Under the pieces are notes generated by a model. It searched no databases, was not told where the DNA came from, and saw only the letters and a program-made list of their open reading frames with translations. A program made the translations under genes and the position numbers. Of a stretch of DNA of 64,000 nucleotides, positions 7,829 through 16,380 are shown one piece after another. The stretch comes from Diaminobutyricimonas sp. LJ205 (GTDB lineage Bacteria > Actinomycetota > Actinomycetes > Actinomycetales > Microbacteriaceae). Location of the stretch: contig NZ_CP046619.1 of the NCBI RefSeq assembly GCF_009755725.1, positions 2,294,001 to 2,358,000 of the forward strand, given 5' to 3'. Numbering within the stretch: position 1 is the stretch's first letter; the number at the start of each line of letters is the position of its first letter.

Positions 7829-8940
7829 GTGGTGCTCTCGCCTGCGCCGGCGCCGACCGGTTCCTTGGCCTGCTCAGCTTCGGCCTTGCGTCGTGCTTCG
7901 TCCTCGGTGTGCTTGATCCATTCGGCGGCGCGTCGAGCATCCACGCTCTGGCGCCAGCGGCGGAAGACGAACGCGAGCGCGACTAGGCCGAGTACGATAA
8001 CCAGCACCCATGGAAGGGCGATCAGCACTGTGTCGCGCGAGGTTTCGGCGACGGGCATGTACCTACTTGGGTCGGAACCATCGACGAATGGCTTGAGGGT
8101 TACGCCGGGGTTCAGATAGCCCCACGCGGCGACGGCAGGAATCTCGGTCTCGACGGTGCGCGTGAACCCGGGCAACAGCTCAGGGATGCTCTCTCCCTTT
8201 GGAGCCGATGCTGGTGCACCAAACCAGGTGCGTACGTCCAGCGACACGTTTGAGGCGAGCGCGATGTTGCCACTGTTCTTGACCGTGTAATTGACGCGGA
8301 CGGCACCGTTGAATGGGTTCCACCAATCCCCGACGTACGAGCTCTCGATGCCGCTCACAGTAAGCGCGGGCTGCAACTGCCCCGAAACCCTGGCGTACAC
8401 GCGGGTGCCGACGCGCCGGTCGACCTCGACCTGATCGCCGCCGGTGACCACCGAGGCGACGAGTCCGCCGACATGGTCGCCCGGCGTCGCCTCGCCTGGG
8501 AGTTCGAGGCTGAACCGCAGCAGCCGGGTCTGACCGGGAGTGAGCGCGAACTCGATACGGTTCGCACCGTTTTCGAAACGCACCCACTGGCCAATGGCCT
8601 TCGGCTGGTCGTCTGTTGGCAGCAGTGCGAACTCGCCGTCCTCAGCGTTGAACGCGTCGGTGCCCGCGATAGTGAAGCTCTGCTCAGTGGAACCGGTGTT
8701 CGCGACGAGCAGGTGGTCATCGATCCGCTGGCCGGGATCGACCTTGTAGCTGAACGCTGTTCGTCCGTCCGGGGCGCCGTCGGCATTCGCGGGACGGGCG
8801 GAGACGCCGATCTTGTCCTCGGCGTAGGCGGGTGCAGCGCCTAGCGCGACCGCGGCAGCGATGAGCAGAGCGGCGAGCGCGACAAGGGCTGCGCGACCGC
8901 GCGTGAGTTCGGGTGAAGTGGGCACGTCCAATTTCCGCAT
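7825..8940 (-). CDS. DUF916-type WxL-interacting cell-surface protein
   Basis: The 371-residue protein has a signal peptide (cleavage about AYAED). Next comes a DUF916 / WxL-protein peptidoglycan-domain pattern (FSYKVDPGQRIDDHLLVANT, IGQWVRFENG, LTPGQTRLLRFSLELP, TPGDHVGGLVAS), then a second beta domain (about residues 200-300). A membrane helix (VLIALPWVLVIVLGLVALAF) and a charged cytoplasmic tail end it. In Firmicutes such proteins bind wall proteins carrying WxL domains. Here a WxL-like protein is encoded immediately upstream, which supports the same type of partnership. The next gene downstream starts within its stop codon. Confidence 0.82.
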   Translation of the reverse strand: MRKLDVPTSPELTRGRAALVALAALLIAAAVALGAAPAYAEDKIGVSARPANADGAPDGRTAFSYKVDPGQRIDDHLLVANTGSTEQSFTIAGTDAFNAEDGEFALLPTDDQPKAIGQWVRFENGANRIEFALTPGQTRLLRFSLELPGEATPGDHVGGLVASVVTGGDQVEVDRRVGTRVYARVSGQLQPALTVSGIESSYVGDWWNPFNGAVRVNYTVKNSGNIALASNVSLDVRTWFGAPASAPKGESIPELLPGFTRTVETEIPAVAAWGYLNPGVTLKPFVDGSDPSRYMPVAETSRDTVLIALPWVLVIVLGLVALAFVFRRWRQSVDARRAAEWIKHTEDEARRKAEAEQAKEPVGAGAGESTT

Positions 8941-9043
8941 TCATCGGTAACCGACGGGCTGCTCATACTTTGCCGGCACCTTAACGACGACTGGACGCGG
9001 CCGCCCAGCCTGTCCCGATGACTACAGTCGTGCTCTAACGACA

Positions 9044-9073
9044 GTGCGGGAGGCCGCGAACGACCTCCCGCAC
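9044..9073 (-). terminator. Strong hairpin inside the pst / surface-protein unit
   Basis: A perfect 10-bp stem (GTGCGGGAGG / CCTCCCGCAC) with a 10-nt loop lies in the 177-bp gap between the WxL-like gene and the DUF916 gene. No long T-run follows on the minus strand, so it may be an mRNA-stabilising or attenuating structure rather than a full terminator. Its position would let the WxL-like gene be expressed more strongly than the genes after it. Confidence 0.6.
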
Positions 9074-9117
9074 CGGGTGTACGTTTTGCTGTCGAGCGGA
9101 CTACCCGACCAGAAGCA

Positions 9118-10788
9118 CTACTTCTGGAGAAGGGTCAGGGTCAGCTTCGAGGTGTAGGTGCCCTTCTTGGCCGACGCGGGAACCGCGAAGGTCAGGCCGG
9201 CGTCGAACTGGACGCCTGCTTCGAGGGTGGATACACCGGCAGGACCCTCGGCGAACAGGGCGGAGCCTGCACCCTTACCGGCGACCTGCGCCGGCGCCAG
9301 CGTGACCGTTACACCGTCGGGCAGAGTGCCGACCTGCTTGGGCGCGATTCCCAGGGCAGAATTGGCAATGGTGTCGCTCGCCGGAGTGTTGACGAAGTCC
9401 TCGACATCGGCAGTCAGGGTCCACCCAGACAGGTTCGTGTCCCGGTCGTCAATCACGGTGAAGGCGCCGAGGTCAACCTCGGTGGTGGTGGTGCCGCGCT
9501 TTGTTGCACCGAGGTTTGCAGCAGCGTTAACGCCCTCGAGCGCGAACTTGTCGCTGGTGAGGGCCTCGGCCGTCAGCGTTGCGGCGCCCTTGGTGGTCGA
9601 GGACAGCGCGAAGGTACCCCACGCAACAATGTTGTCGCCGTTGTCGTACAGCGCGATCGTGTGGTCGCCGATGCTGAGGGCCGAGACATCCACGTCGACG
9701 TCACCGTTTGCGTCGGTGGTGACGTTGCCGAGTTGGGTGGGGGTCGACCAAGCGACGGCGCGGAACGTCTGGTTGGCGTTCACGAGCCCAGCGGGGATGG
9801 TGACGACCGTGGAGCCCTCTGTCGGGTTGGCAACGGTCACATTGTTCGGGTCGGTTCCGGTCGGCTCGACGTCCACGTAGTCCTTCGCGGTTGCCCAGCT
9901 GAGGACAGTCTCGCCCTCGGCGATCGCGACGCGCTCGCCGTCGGCGATCGCCGCCGTCTGGATGGTCTTCTCGCCGTTCGCGTCGAGCACCACGTCGGTG
10001 AGCACCTTGCGGTCGTCCACAGTCGGACCCTCGGCCCACACATCGACGGTCTTGCCAGCGTTACCAACGCCCGCGTTGATCTCGATGTTGCCGTTGCGGA
10101 GCTTGTACTCCGAGGTGCCGGTGAAGGCCGTGAAGTCGGGAGACCACGCGGGAGCCTGCACGAGCATGAATGGGCTGATCGTGTAGTCACCCGTGCCCTT
10201 GGTGATATTGATCTGGCGGTACACCGCACCCACGGTGGTGACACCGGCGTTCGTGGTGTAGGCGATGCCGTACCAGTACGAACCACCCGCCGCGACGACG
10301 TCGCCGATGCCCGTGGTGAAGCTGTCGAGCGTGAAGTCCGGCTGCGCGGTACCCCCGTTGGGGCCGGCCGCGGAGTCGGCCGCGTAGGCCTTCCAGGTGT
10401 TGAGGCCGCCCGCAACCGCCGCTGGCGTGCGATCAGAGATGAAGCGCCAGACCTGGTCGAACTGGGCACTACCAGTTACCGGACGGATGTCACTCGGGTT
10501 GGTCTCTGCGTTGTAGTCGGTCGGGCTGGCGGCTGCCATGTACCATTCGTCGCTCTTGAAGACGCGATTCGGGTCGAGGTCGGCGCGCTCGGCGTTCTCG
10601 TCGTAGAGGAAGAATCCACCCATAGAGCCGGGCTGCGCAGATTCGGCCGGCTGCGGATGGACGGGGAAGCCCGGCTGCGGGTTGACCGGGTCACCGGGGG
10701 CAGCGCTCGCCATCGACGTTCCGCCAGCCACGAGGGCAAGGCTGAGCAAACCGGCCGCGGCCGAGCTCCATTTCTTGCGATTATTCAT
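9118..10788 (-). CDS. Secreted WxL-like cell-wall protein
   Basis: The 556-residue protein has a signal peptide (cleavage about ASA-APG), a Pro-rich start (NPQPGFPVHPQP), two or three beta-rich domains and a C-terminal domain of about 130 residues. That last domain resembles a WxL domain: VIDDRDTNLSGWTLTADVED (Trp456-x-Leu458) corresponds to the first WxL motif. The end, GTYTSKLTLTLLQK, corresponds to the second, except that Leu replaces its Trp. WxL domains attach proteins non-covalently to peptidoglycan. There is no membrane anchor or LPXTG signal. A good ribosome-binding site (AGAAGGAAA) precedes the ATG. Its neighbours are a PstS-like protein upstream and a DUF916 protein downstream. Confidence 0.72.
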   Translation of the reverse strand: MNNRKKWSSAAAGLLSLALVAGGTSMASAAPGDPVNPQPGFPVHPQPAESAQPGSMGGFFLYDENAERADLDPNRVFKSDEWYMAAASPTDYNAETNPSDIRPVTGSAQFDQVWRFISDRTPAAVAGGLNTWKAYAADSAAGPNGGTAQPDFTLDSFTTGIGDVVAAGGSYWYGIAYTTNAGVTTVGAVYRQINITKGTGDYTISPFMLVQAPAWSPDFTAFTGTSEYKLRNGNIEINAGVGNAGKTVDVWAEGPTVDDRKVLTDVVLDANGEKTIQTAAIADGERVAIAEGETVLSWATAKDYVDVEPTGTDPNNVTVANPTEGSTVVTIPAGLVNANQTFRAVAWSTPTQLGNVTTDANGDVDVDVSALSIGDHTIALYDNGDNIVAWGTFALSSTTKGAATLTAEALTSDKFALEGVNAAANLGATKRGTTTTEVDLGAFTVIDDRDTNLSGWTLTADVEDFVNTPASDTIANSALGIAPKQVGTLPDGVTVTLAPAQVAGKGAGSALFAEGPAGVSTLEAGVQFDAGLTFAVPASAKKGTYTSKLTLTLLQK

Positions 10789-10838
10789 CAGTTTTCCTTC
10801 TTCTTAAGAATGAGTTCTAAGGGATGGTGTTTGGACCG

Positions 10839-11936
10839 TTACTGGAGTGCAGCCCGGAAGGGCGTCGTGTTTGACGGGGGAAGGAATCCGAACTTCTTCT
10901 TTACCGACCCGGCTTGGCTAATGAGAGTGGTCGATGTGTTGCCCAGCTTCGAGGTCGCGGTGCTCACTAGGTTGGCGAGATCGGCGCTGTACTTCGCGTC
11001 ACCAACGGTCACACGGGCGTTCTCGACGACGAGATAGGTGTCGCGACCCCAGTGTGAGTCGTCGTAGTACGCCTTGTTCGGTTCGGTCGAGCCGCCCACG
11101 CCGGAGGTCGGTGAGACACCGATCGGCGAGCCAATCTTGACGCCCGCACCAATGCGGTTGATGCCAGCGCCGGTGTTCTGCGCAACCCACTGCGCCGCCG
11201 ACATCGCCGTCACACCGTTAGTGGGGAAGAGCGTGCCATCGGACAGCTTCTGGGTGTCGTGCTCCTGACCAACCTTCACGCAGGCGCCGAGAGTCTGCTC
11301 GGTCACACCGATCTTGCCAAGGAAGTCCTTGCGCGTGCCGGAGCCGGCCTGCGGAATCACGGGCACAGCGGTGGTCGTCCCGATGGTGGTCGTAGTGCAC
11401 TCGAACAGTGACTTCAGCTGCGCCTCGGTGATGTGCTCGAAGGCTACATCCGTGCTCTTGTACGCGTACGAGAGTGCGTCGCGGCCGAACGGGATGTAGC
11501 GAAGCGCACCGTTGGTGACCTCGGTTGCCCCCGACGAGGACCGGGCGATGTCGACCTGGTTGAGGATCTTCACCGTCGGCGATCCGGGACTGCCCGCCTT
11601 GTAGTCTCCGTTGTCGATGGACCGGCTCAGCGCCTTGACGCCGTCGCCGGAGCCGTTCGGGCGACCGAACAGCGGACCGCCCGTCTTGGTCTGGATGAGC
11701 ACGGATCCCGTTGCGTCGTACGAGGCGACGTTGTTCTTGCCCGCGGTGGAGCGCACGCTGGAACCGGTGACACTGGTGCCATTGGTGAGTGCGTTCACGA
11801 CGTCCTGCAGCGTGTCGGAACCAACGATGACATAGCTCGGCGACACAGGCTCGGCGTACGCCGGAGCGACGGTTGCCAGCAGCGATGCGGTCACGCCGAA
11901 GGCGGCAGCCGCTGCTACCATTTTCTTCTTGTTCAC
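10839..11936 (-). CDS. PstS-like secreted substrate-binding protein (small paralogue)
   Basis: The 365-residue protein has a signal peptide (VNKKKMVAAAAAFG... APAYA-EP) and a periplasmic-binding fold of the PstS type. The evidence is SYVIVGSDTLQDVVNAL near the N-terminus, YIPFGRDALSYAYKS in the middle and the anion-loop-like PQAGSGTRKDFL. There is no lipobox or membrane anchor, so it would be released or wall-bound. The GTG at 11936 is chosen because AAGGAAA precedes it at the right distance and the signal peptide begins there. It could bind phosphate or another oxyanion. Two hairpins precede it in the 194-bp gap. Confidence 0.82.
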   Translation of the reverse strand: MNKKKMVAAAAAFGVTASLLATVAPAYAEPVSPSYVIVGSDTLQDVVNALTNGTSVTGSSVRSTAGKNNVASYDATGSVLIQTKTGGPLFGRPNGSGDGVKALSRSIDNGDYKAGSPGSPTVKILNQVDIARSSSGATEVTNGALRYIPFGRDALSYAYKSTDVAFEHITEAQLKSLFECTTTTIGTTTAVPVIPQAGSGTRKDFLGKIGVTEQTLGACVKVGQEHDTQKLSDGTLFPTNGVTAMSAAQWVAQNTGAGINRIGAGVKIGSPIGVSPTSGVGGSTEPNKAYYDDSHWGRDTYLVVENARVTVGDAKYSADLANLVSTATSKLGNTSTTLISQAGSVKKKFGFLPPSNTTPFRAALQ

Positions 11937-11971
11937 AGTTTCCTTTTTCTCGAGGGGGTTGTGTGCAACAA

Positions 11972-12025
11972 ACGCCTGCTCGATCAAGCGGGCGTCTTGG
12001 CGACTCCTGACAGGGGGTCGCCAAG
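11972..12025 (-). promoter_or_regulatory. Two adjacent hairpins before the small PstS-like gene
   Basis: The first (11972-11995) has the stem ACGCC-GCT / AGC-GGCGT with one mismatch. The second (11996-12025) has a perfect 9-bp stem, CTTGGCGAC / GTCGCCAAG. They lie in the gap between the large PstS-like gene and the small one. No T-run follows. They could be an intercistronic processing, stabilising or attenuating structure that sets different levels for the two binding proteins. Confidence 0.5.
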
Positions 12026-12130
12026 TTTGTGTGGGGACCTCATCAATCCCAAGGAAAGGCTGCGCAGTCTCGGTGAACATCACGGGTCCGCTGGGCGAAG
12101 AAGCACTGTCCACCGCCTTGTCCAGCACGG

Positions 12131-14737
12131 TCACGTTCGGCGCCGGATGCGAGAGAGCACCGGAACGGCCAGCGCTGCCGCCAGACCGGAGAGTAAACCT
12201 GCCGGTACTGCGGCTCCTGCAGGCCCAAGCTCCGGATCATCCGGCGTCGTAGTCCCTGCGAGAGCTCCTGCAGACTCGCCGGTGGCGTTGGGGCTCGTCG
12301 ATGTAGCTGGCGCCGCTGCCACCGGCGGTGTCACCGGCTTCGCGCTGCTGCGCTCCATAGCCAAATTGGCTGCCGGCGCATCGACCGGTGCAACTGGAGC
12401 GACCGCGTTGGGATCAATGCCGTGCTCGATTGTGTCTGCCGCGAGCAGCGCCTGGTTAACCCAGCTTTTGGGGAGGGGAGCATAGCCGGGCGGCAGTTCA
12501 CCAACATCACTGCCCGGGGTCTGTCCTTCGCCAACCGCATACCGGATGAGGTTCGCATAGACAGCGCGCTGCGCGGCGTCGGTCTGCTGCGGGTTCAACG
12601 CCGCATACACGGGCATCGCGAGCGGGTACGCAGTGGGCGCCGCCTTTGCGGACGCGGACTCGAAGTCGAGGGCCAGCACCTTCGGTTGTGCCGTCGGAGT
12701 CATCGCCGCCGCTGCTGCTGCCAGACCATCCTGAGTGGGCGCGACGAATTGACCCGCGGGGTTGCGCAATTGCGCGGTTACCGTCTCATAGAGGCGAGCC
12801 GCTGGACTGCTGGTTACCCCGATCACCTTTTGGCTACCGAACAACTCGGGCACGGACTTGCCGTACTTCGGGGGGACGGAGAACTTGTCCCATGCCCCCA
12901 GGATCTGGCCGTCGCCACGGAGCACCCGGTGGGCGGAATCGGCGAAATCGGTCGTGTACGGGCGCCACGTTACGAGGTTGACAGGGCCTGTGCCGTTCGC
13001 CGGGTCCAACTGCGTGCTATCCGGCTTCTCGACCGGATCGGCTTTGGGGAAGGAATCAGCCGGGAGTCCAAGTGCGAGCCCCGTCGGGTTGATGTCCGGA
13101 TTAGTCGAGTAATACGGGTTGACAATCATGCCCCAAGGATCCGGATTGCCCGCAAGCCAGTCAGTCGCCTCCGCGTCTGAGAGAACGTACTCCCACACTC
13201 GCACCGCCAGATCGGACCTGCCGGAGGGTGTGACGGCGTCCGCGACCGATGCCCCGATCATGTTCTGCGCCGCCCATTCGCTGTCGTTGAACTGCAGAAA
13301 ATCGGGATCCTGAACGATCGTCCGCGGGTTCTCACCCGGCTCCTCAAAACTCTCGTATCCAATGTGCGACTTGTCGGAGTCCCTGGGGAGTGCGTCCACG
13401 TACGACGCCGTCAGCAGCTTGGCCACCAGCCGTGGCGTCAGCTTCATTTCGGTGAGCGGCAGTCCCGCACGCGCTTCGTACTCCGTCCCTGCCCCAAACT
13501 TGGGCTGTCGATCGATCGCAAATGAGATCGCAACGCTTGAAACCGATACCGCCGCATAGGCGAGAGGATCCGTGGTTCCGCTGATAACTTCAGGGTCAAG
13601 TGGACGCGAGGTGAACGCGAGAGGGCTGGGTGCGGTGCCTGCAGCACGCCGAAGTGCATCGGCCTCATTGCCCTTACTGAGCACGAACGGCGATCCGTTC
13701 TCGCCGAGGCAGAGAGCTGGCTGCCATGACGCCATCGCTTCAGCTATGAGTTCACTTCCGGCGAGCTGACGCTCCGCTGCGCCGATCTGGCACCTCACGC
13801 CGAGCGGCTTGAACTCGAGTTTCACAGCGACGTGATGCTGCCAAGCGTCCCACCACAAGCCCGACTTGTTGATAAGAGACTGGCCTGAATCCCCAGTGCC
13901 ACGTGGGATAACGACAAGCCAGCACGACTCCCCGACCGTCGCACCGCCAGGCGATGTTACCGGCGTTCCACACCCGAGCCCGGGTGATTGCATGGCGGTC
14001 TGGACCTCAAATGGGACGGACCCCGACCCGTCCACGCCGGCTGGTGCCCACTTCACCTCGTTGGTCATAAGCGCCGTGAAGAACGGGTTCATATTCAGAT
14101 CGACGAACTCGTTGTCGGGCTTGACGATCGGCTGTCCGTCCGACCCGGTCTTCAGGTTGGTTAGCACGCGATCGGCGGGCGCTTTCTCCTCATCCACCTC
14201 CCGCGCGGCGTTGTATGCCACGAAGGGTATCCCTGTGTACGCGGCATACCCGAGGTCGGCAGAGTACTTCGCGTCTCGCTCAGCAATGTGTTCCACGAGC
14301 GTGGTTCCGTCACGCTTGGCGCCCCAGCCCAGAGTGCCACCGTACTGACAGGTGCGCCGGTCGGGATGGCCCGGATTGTCCGGGTCCTCTCCCCAGCACT
14401 GCGCGATCTGCAGGAAGTTGGTTCCACCCACGGTTCCGCTCGGCGGCGTCGACTTCTTTCCCCCAGTCCAGCTCAGCCGGATGCCCTGCGACACCAGATC
14501 CTTAGTCTGCGAGATCGTGACTTCGAGATCAGGGAAAGGTGTTCCGACTGGGTTCAGCGCGTCGTCCTTGCTGGCGAGAGTCACCGCACTCGAGGTGAGC
14601 ATGTCCTCCGCGGCATGGGCGGGATCCGCAGGCACCGTCGCGGCGGTACCGCCGACGATCATCGCGACCAAGAGTCCGACGGCGACGCCCGACACACTCG
14701 CGAGCCCCCACTCGGACCGCCGCCTCATCCGGCTCAC
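12131..14737 (-). CDS. Large PstS-like membrane-anchored surface protein
   Basis: The 868-residue protein has an N-terminal signal/anchor (RRRSEWGLASVSGVAVGLLV), a cysteine-containing beta domain (about residues 60-150) and a long region with PstS-like features (SPLAFTSRPLDPE, then KLTPRLVAKLLTASYV, similar to the metal-free PstS helix motif). A Pro/Ala-rich stalk follows, then one C-terminal membrane segment with an RIRRRT tail. I start at the GTG at 14737 because it overlaps the pstS stop (GTGA) and has GGAAG six bases upstream; an ATG at 14728 is the alternative. A phosphate loop as clear as in pstS is not visible, so ligand binding is uncertain. It follows pstS in the unit. Confidence 0.72.
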   Translation of the reverse strand: MSRMRRRSEWGLASVSGVAVGLLVAMIVGGTAATVPADPAHAAEDMLTSSAVTLASKDDALNPVGTPFPDLEVTISQTKDLVSQGIRLSWTGGKKSTPPSGTVGGTNFLQIAQCWGEDPDNPGHPDRRTCQYGGTLGWGAKRDGTTLVEHIAERDAKYSADLGYAAYTGIPFVAYNAAREVDEEKAPADRVLTNLKTGSDGQPIVKPDNEFVDLNMNPFFTALMTNEVKWAPAGVDGSGSVPFEVQTAMQSPGLGCGTPVTSPGGATVGESCWLVVIPRGTGDSGQSLINKSGLWWDAWQHHVAVKLEFKPLGVRCQIGAAERQLAGSELIAEAMASWQPALCLGENGSPFVLSKGNEADALRRAAGTAPSPLAFTSRPLDPEVISGTTDPLAYAAVSVSSVAISFAIDRQPKFGAGTEYEARAGLPLTEMKLTPRLVAKLLTASYVDALPRDSDKSHIGYESFEEPGENPRTIVQDPDFLQFNDSEWAAQNMIGASVADAVTPSGRSDLAVRVWEYVLSDAEATDWLAGNPDPWGMIVNPYYSTNPDINPTGLALGLPADSFPKADPVEKPDSTQLDPANGTGPVNLVTWRPYTTDFADSAHRVLRGDGQILGAWDKFSVPPKYGKSVPELFGSQKVIGVTSSPAARLYETVTAQLRNPAGQFVAPTQDGLAAAAAAMTPTAQPKVLALDFESASAKAAPTAYPLAMPVYAALNPQQTDAAQRAVYANLIRYAVGEGQTPGSDVGELPPGYAPLPKSWVNQALLAADTIEHGIDPNAVAPVAPVDAPAANLAMERSSAKPVTPPVAAAPATSTSPNATGESAGALAGTTTPDDPELGPAGAAVPAGLLSGLAAALAVPVLSRIRRRT

Positions 14738-16380
14738 TTCGCGCTTCCCGCGGTTGGCGCAACAGTCGAAGCAGCGGGTTTGATGCGGCGCGCCAGTAAC
14801 GGCGGCACACCGATCGCCAGCAACAGCAGAACGACCGCGCCAAGCATCACCGATTGCTGCCACCCCCAACCGTCGTCATCGAGCGTGAACGGTGAGGCGA
14901 TCGCCGTGCCGACGATTCCGCCGGTGCCACCCGAGATCAGGTTGCCGTTCTCGTCATACACGGGTGCCGCCGCGACCCCGTCGACAGCAGCGGCGTCACC
15001 GCCAGCGGCTCCACCAGCCGCAGCGCCCCCTCCAGCACCCGCCGCGGATCCGCCCGAACCTGAACCGGTAACGGCGGTTTCCTGCTTGGCACCGGCGGTA
15101 CCGGTGACGCACTGGTTCGGCCCCTTCTTGTCGCATTCGGCGGGCTGCGCCGCGGTTAGCGCCAGCTGGTTGTTGTTTGGCGAGTCACCGGGCTTGAAGG
15201 TCGGGTTATTGCACTTGTTCGGGTCGACGCTCGCGCCGCCAGCACCGGGGATGCGCTTGATCTGATCGAAGCCTGCGAGCACCAGGTTCATCGGCAGCGG
15301 CGAGTACCCGAGGTCCTCGGCTTGCTGCTGGCCTTCGCACAGCATGTAACTGGCGAAGGCGCCGAGCGTCGCACCCTTGGGTTCGGTGAACACGCCGCCA
15401 ACCTCGGTCGGCACGATCATGTACGAGTAGCTCGACAGCGGGTAGGTTCGCGGGTCCGTGCTGTTGTAGACGCCGTCAAGGATCTGCGTCAGGTAGTCGG
15501 CCGAGCCCGCGTTCGTGTTGATCTGAGCTTGGAGCAGCGCCACTGCCACCGAGTCTGCGGTGGGCTCAACATAGTGGTCGGACGCGTTCAGCACCTTGGC
15601 GACAGGGAAGCCCGACTCAAGCGCGTAGGAGTACTCGACGTAGGTGATCGCACCCTCGCCGTAGTTCTGGCTGACATAGCCGGCGACGCCGGATGAGCCG
15701 CTCTGCCCCTTCGCGTTCCCGAAGAGCGGATACTGCGACGTCAACCCACACGGGTTGGGCCGGTTCACCGACGCGCAGAACTCGTTCCAGAGCGACGGAT
15801 GCTGCTTCGACATCCACAACGAGAATTGGGCCGTCGATCCCGAGCCGTCCGAGCGGACAACCGGCACTATTCCTTTATCGGGCATGGCCAGGCCCGGGTT
15901 GTCAGCGGCGATCGCCGCATCGTTCCATTTGGTGATCTTGCCGGTGAAGATCTTGGTGATCGTCTCCCCCGACAGTCGCAGGTTGGTCACCCGCTTGCCG
16001 CCGATGTTCAGGTGGTACATGAAGGCCGTACCACCCGCGACGATCGGCATGTACGCGTACCCGCGCGGCGGCGTCTCGGGTGCGGAGTTATCCTCGGGAC
16101 GGGATTGGAAAGGGATCTCACTGACTGCGTAGTCGATGCTGCCCTGAATGAAGTCACGGCGACCCGCCGACGAGCCGACGCCGGAGTAGTTCACCGTCAT
16201 GCCGTAGTTCGACGCCACGTTGCTGCGCCACTGATCGAGGGCGTTCTGTGACCACGTGGATCCGGTGCCGGTGATAACCTCCCAGGTCGCGGCGTGCGAC
16301 GGCATGGCAACCCCGACGGCCATCAGCGCGACGCCGAATGCGGCAATCAGGCGGGAGAGTCGACGCTTGCGCGGGGTCAT
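14734..16380 (-). CDS. pstS: Phosphate-binding protein PstS with Gly-rich stalk and membrane anchor
   Basis: This is the substrate-binding component of the phosphate importer. The phosphate loop RSDGSGSTAQF (residues 176-186), the N-terminal ITGTGSTWSQNALDQW and the LRLSGETITKIFTGKITKWN segment are classic PstS. The signal peptide ends about PSHA-ATW with no lipobox cysteine. The protein is 548 residues rather than about 370: after the binding domain comes a Gly/Ala-rich linker (about 440-500) and a C-terminal membrane helix (VMLGAVVLLLLAIGVPPLLA). It is therefore a stalked, membrane-anchored PstS instead of a lipoprotein. The ATG overlaps the pstA stop (ATGA) and has GGAGGAA upstream. Confidence 0.95.
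   Translation of the reverse strand: MTPRKRRLSRLIAAFGVALMAVGVAMPSHAATWEVITGTGSTWSQNALDQWRSNVASNYGMTVNYSGVGSSAGRRDFIQGSIDYAVSEIPFQSRPEDNSAPETPPRGYAYMPIVAGGTAFMYHLNIGGKRVTNLRLSGETITKIFTGKITKWNDAAIAADNPGLAMPDKGIVPVVRSDGSGSTAQFSLWMSKQHPSLWNEFCASVNRPNPCGLTSQYPLFGNAKGQSGSSGVAGYVSQNYGEGAITYVEYSYALESGFPVAKVLNASDHYVEPTADSVAVALLQAQINTNAGSADYLTQILDGVYNSTDPRTYPLSSYSYMIVPTEVGGVFTEPKGATLGAFASYMLCEGQQQAEDLGYSPLPMNLVLAGFDQIKRIPGAGGASVDPNKCNNPTFKPGDSPNNNQLALTAAQPAECDKKGPNQCVTGTAGAKQETAVTGSGSGGSAAGAGGGAAAGGAAGGDAAAVDGVAAAPVYDENGNLISGGTGGIVGTAIASPFTLDDDGWGWQQSVMLGAVVLLLLAIGVPPLLARRIKPAASTVAPTAGSAK

Noticed and set aside
9044-9073. A definite rho-independent terminator ending the pst unit
   Set aside because: The stem is strong, but no T-run follows on the minus strand, and the genes on both sides belong functionally together. 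It is listed as a hairpin of uncertain role.
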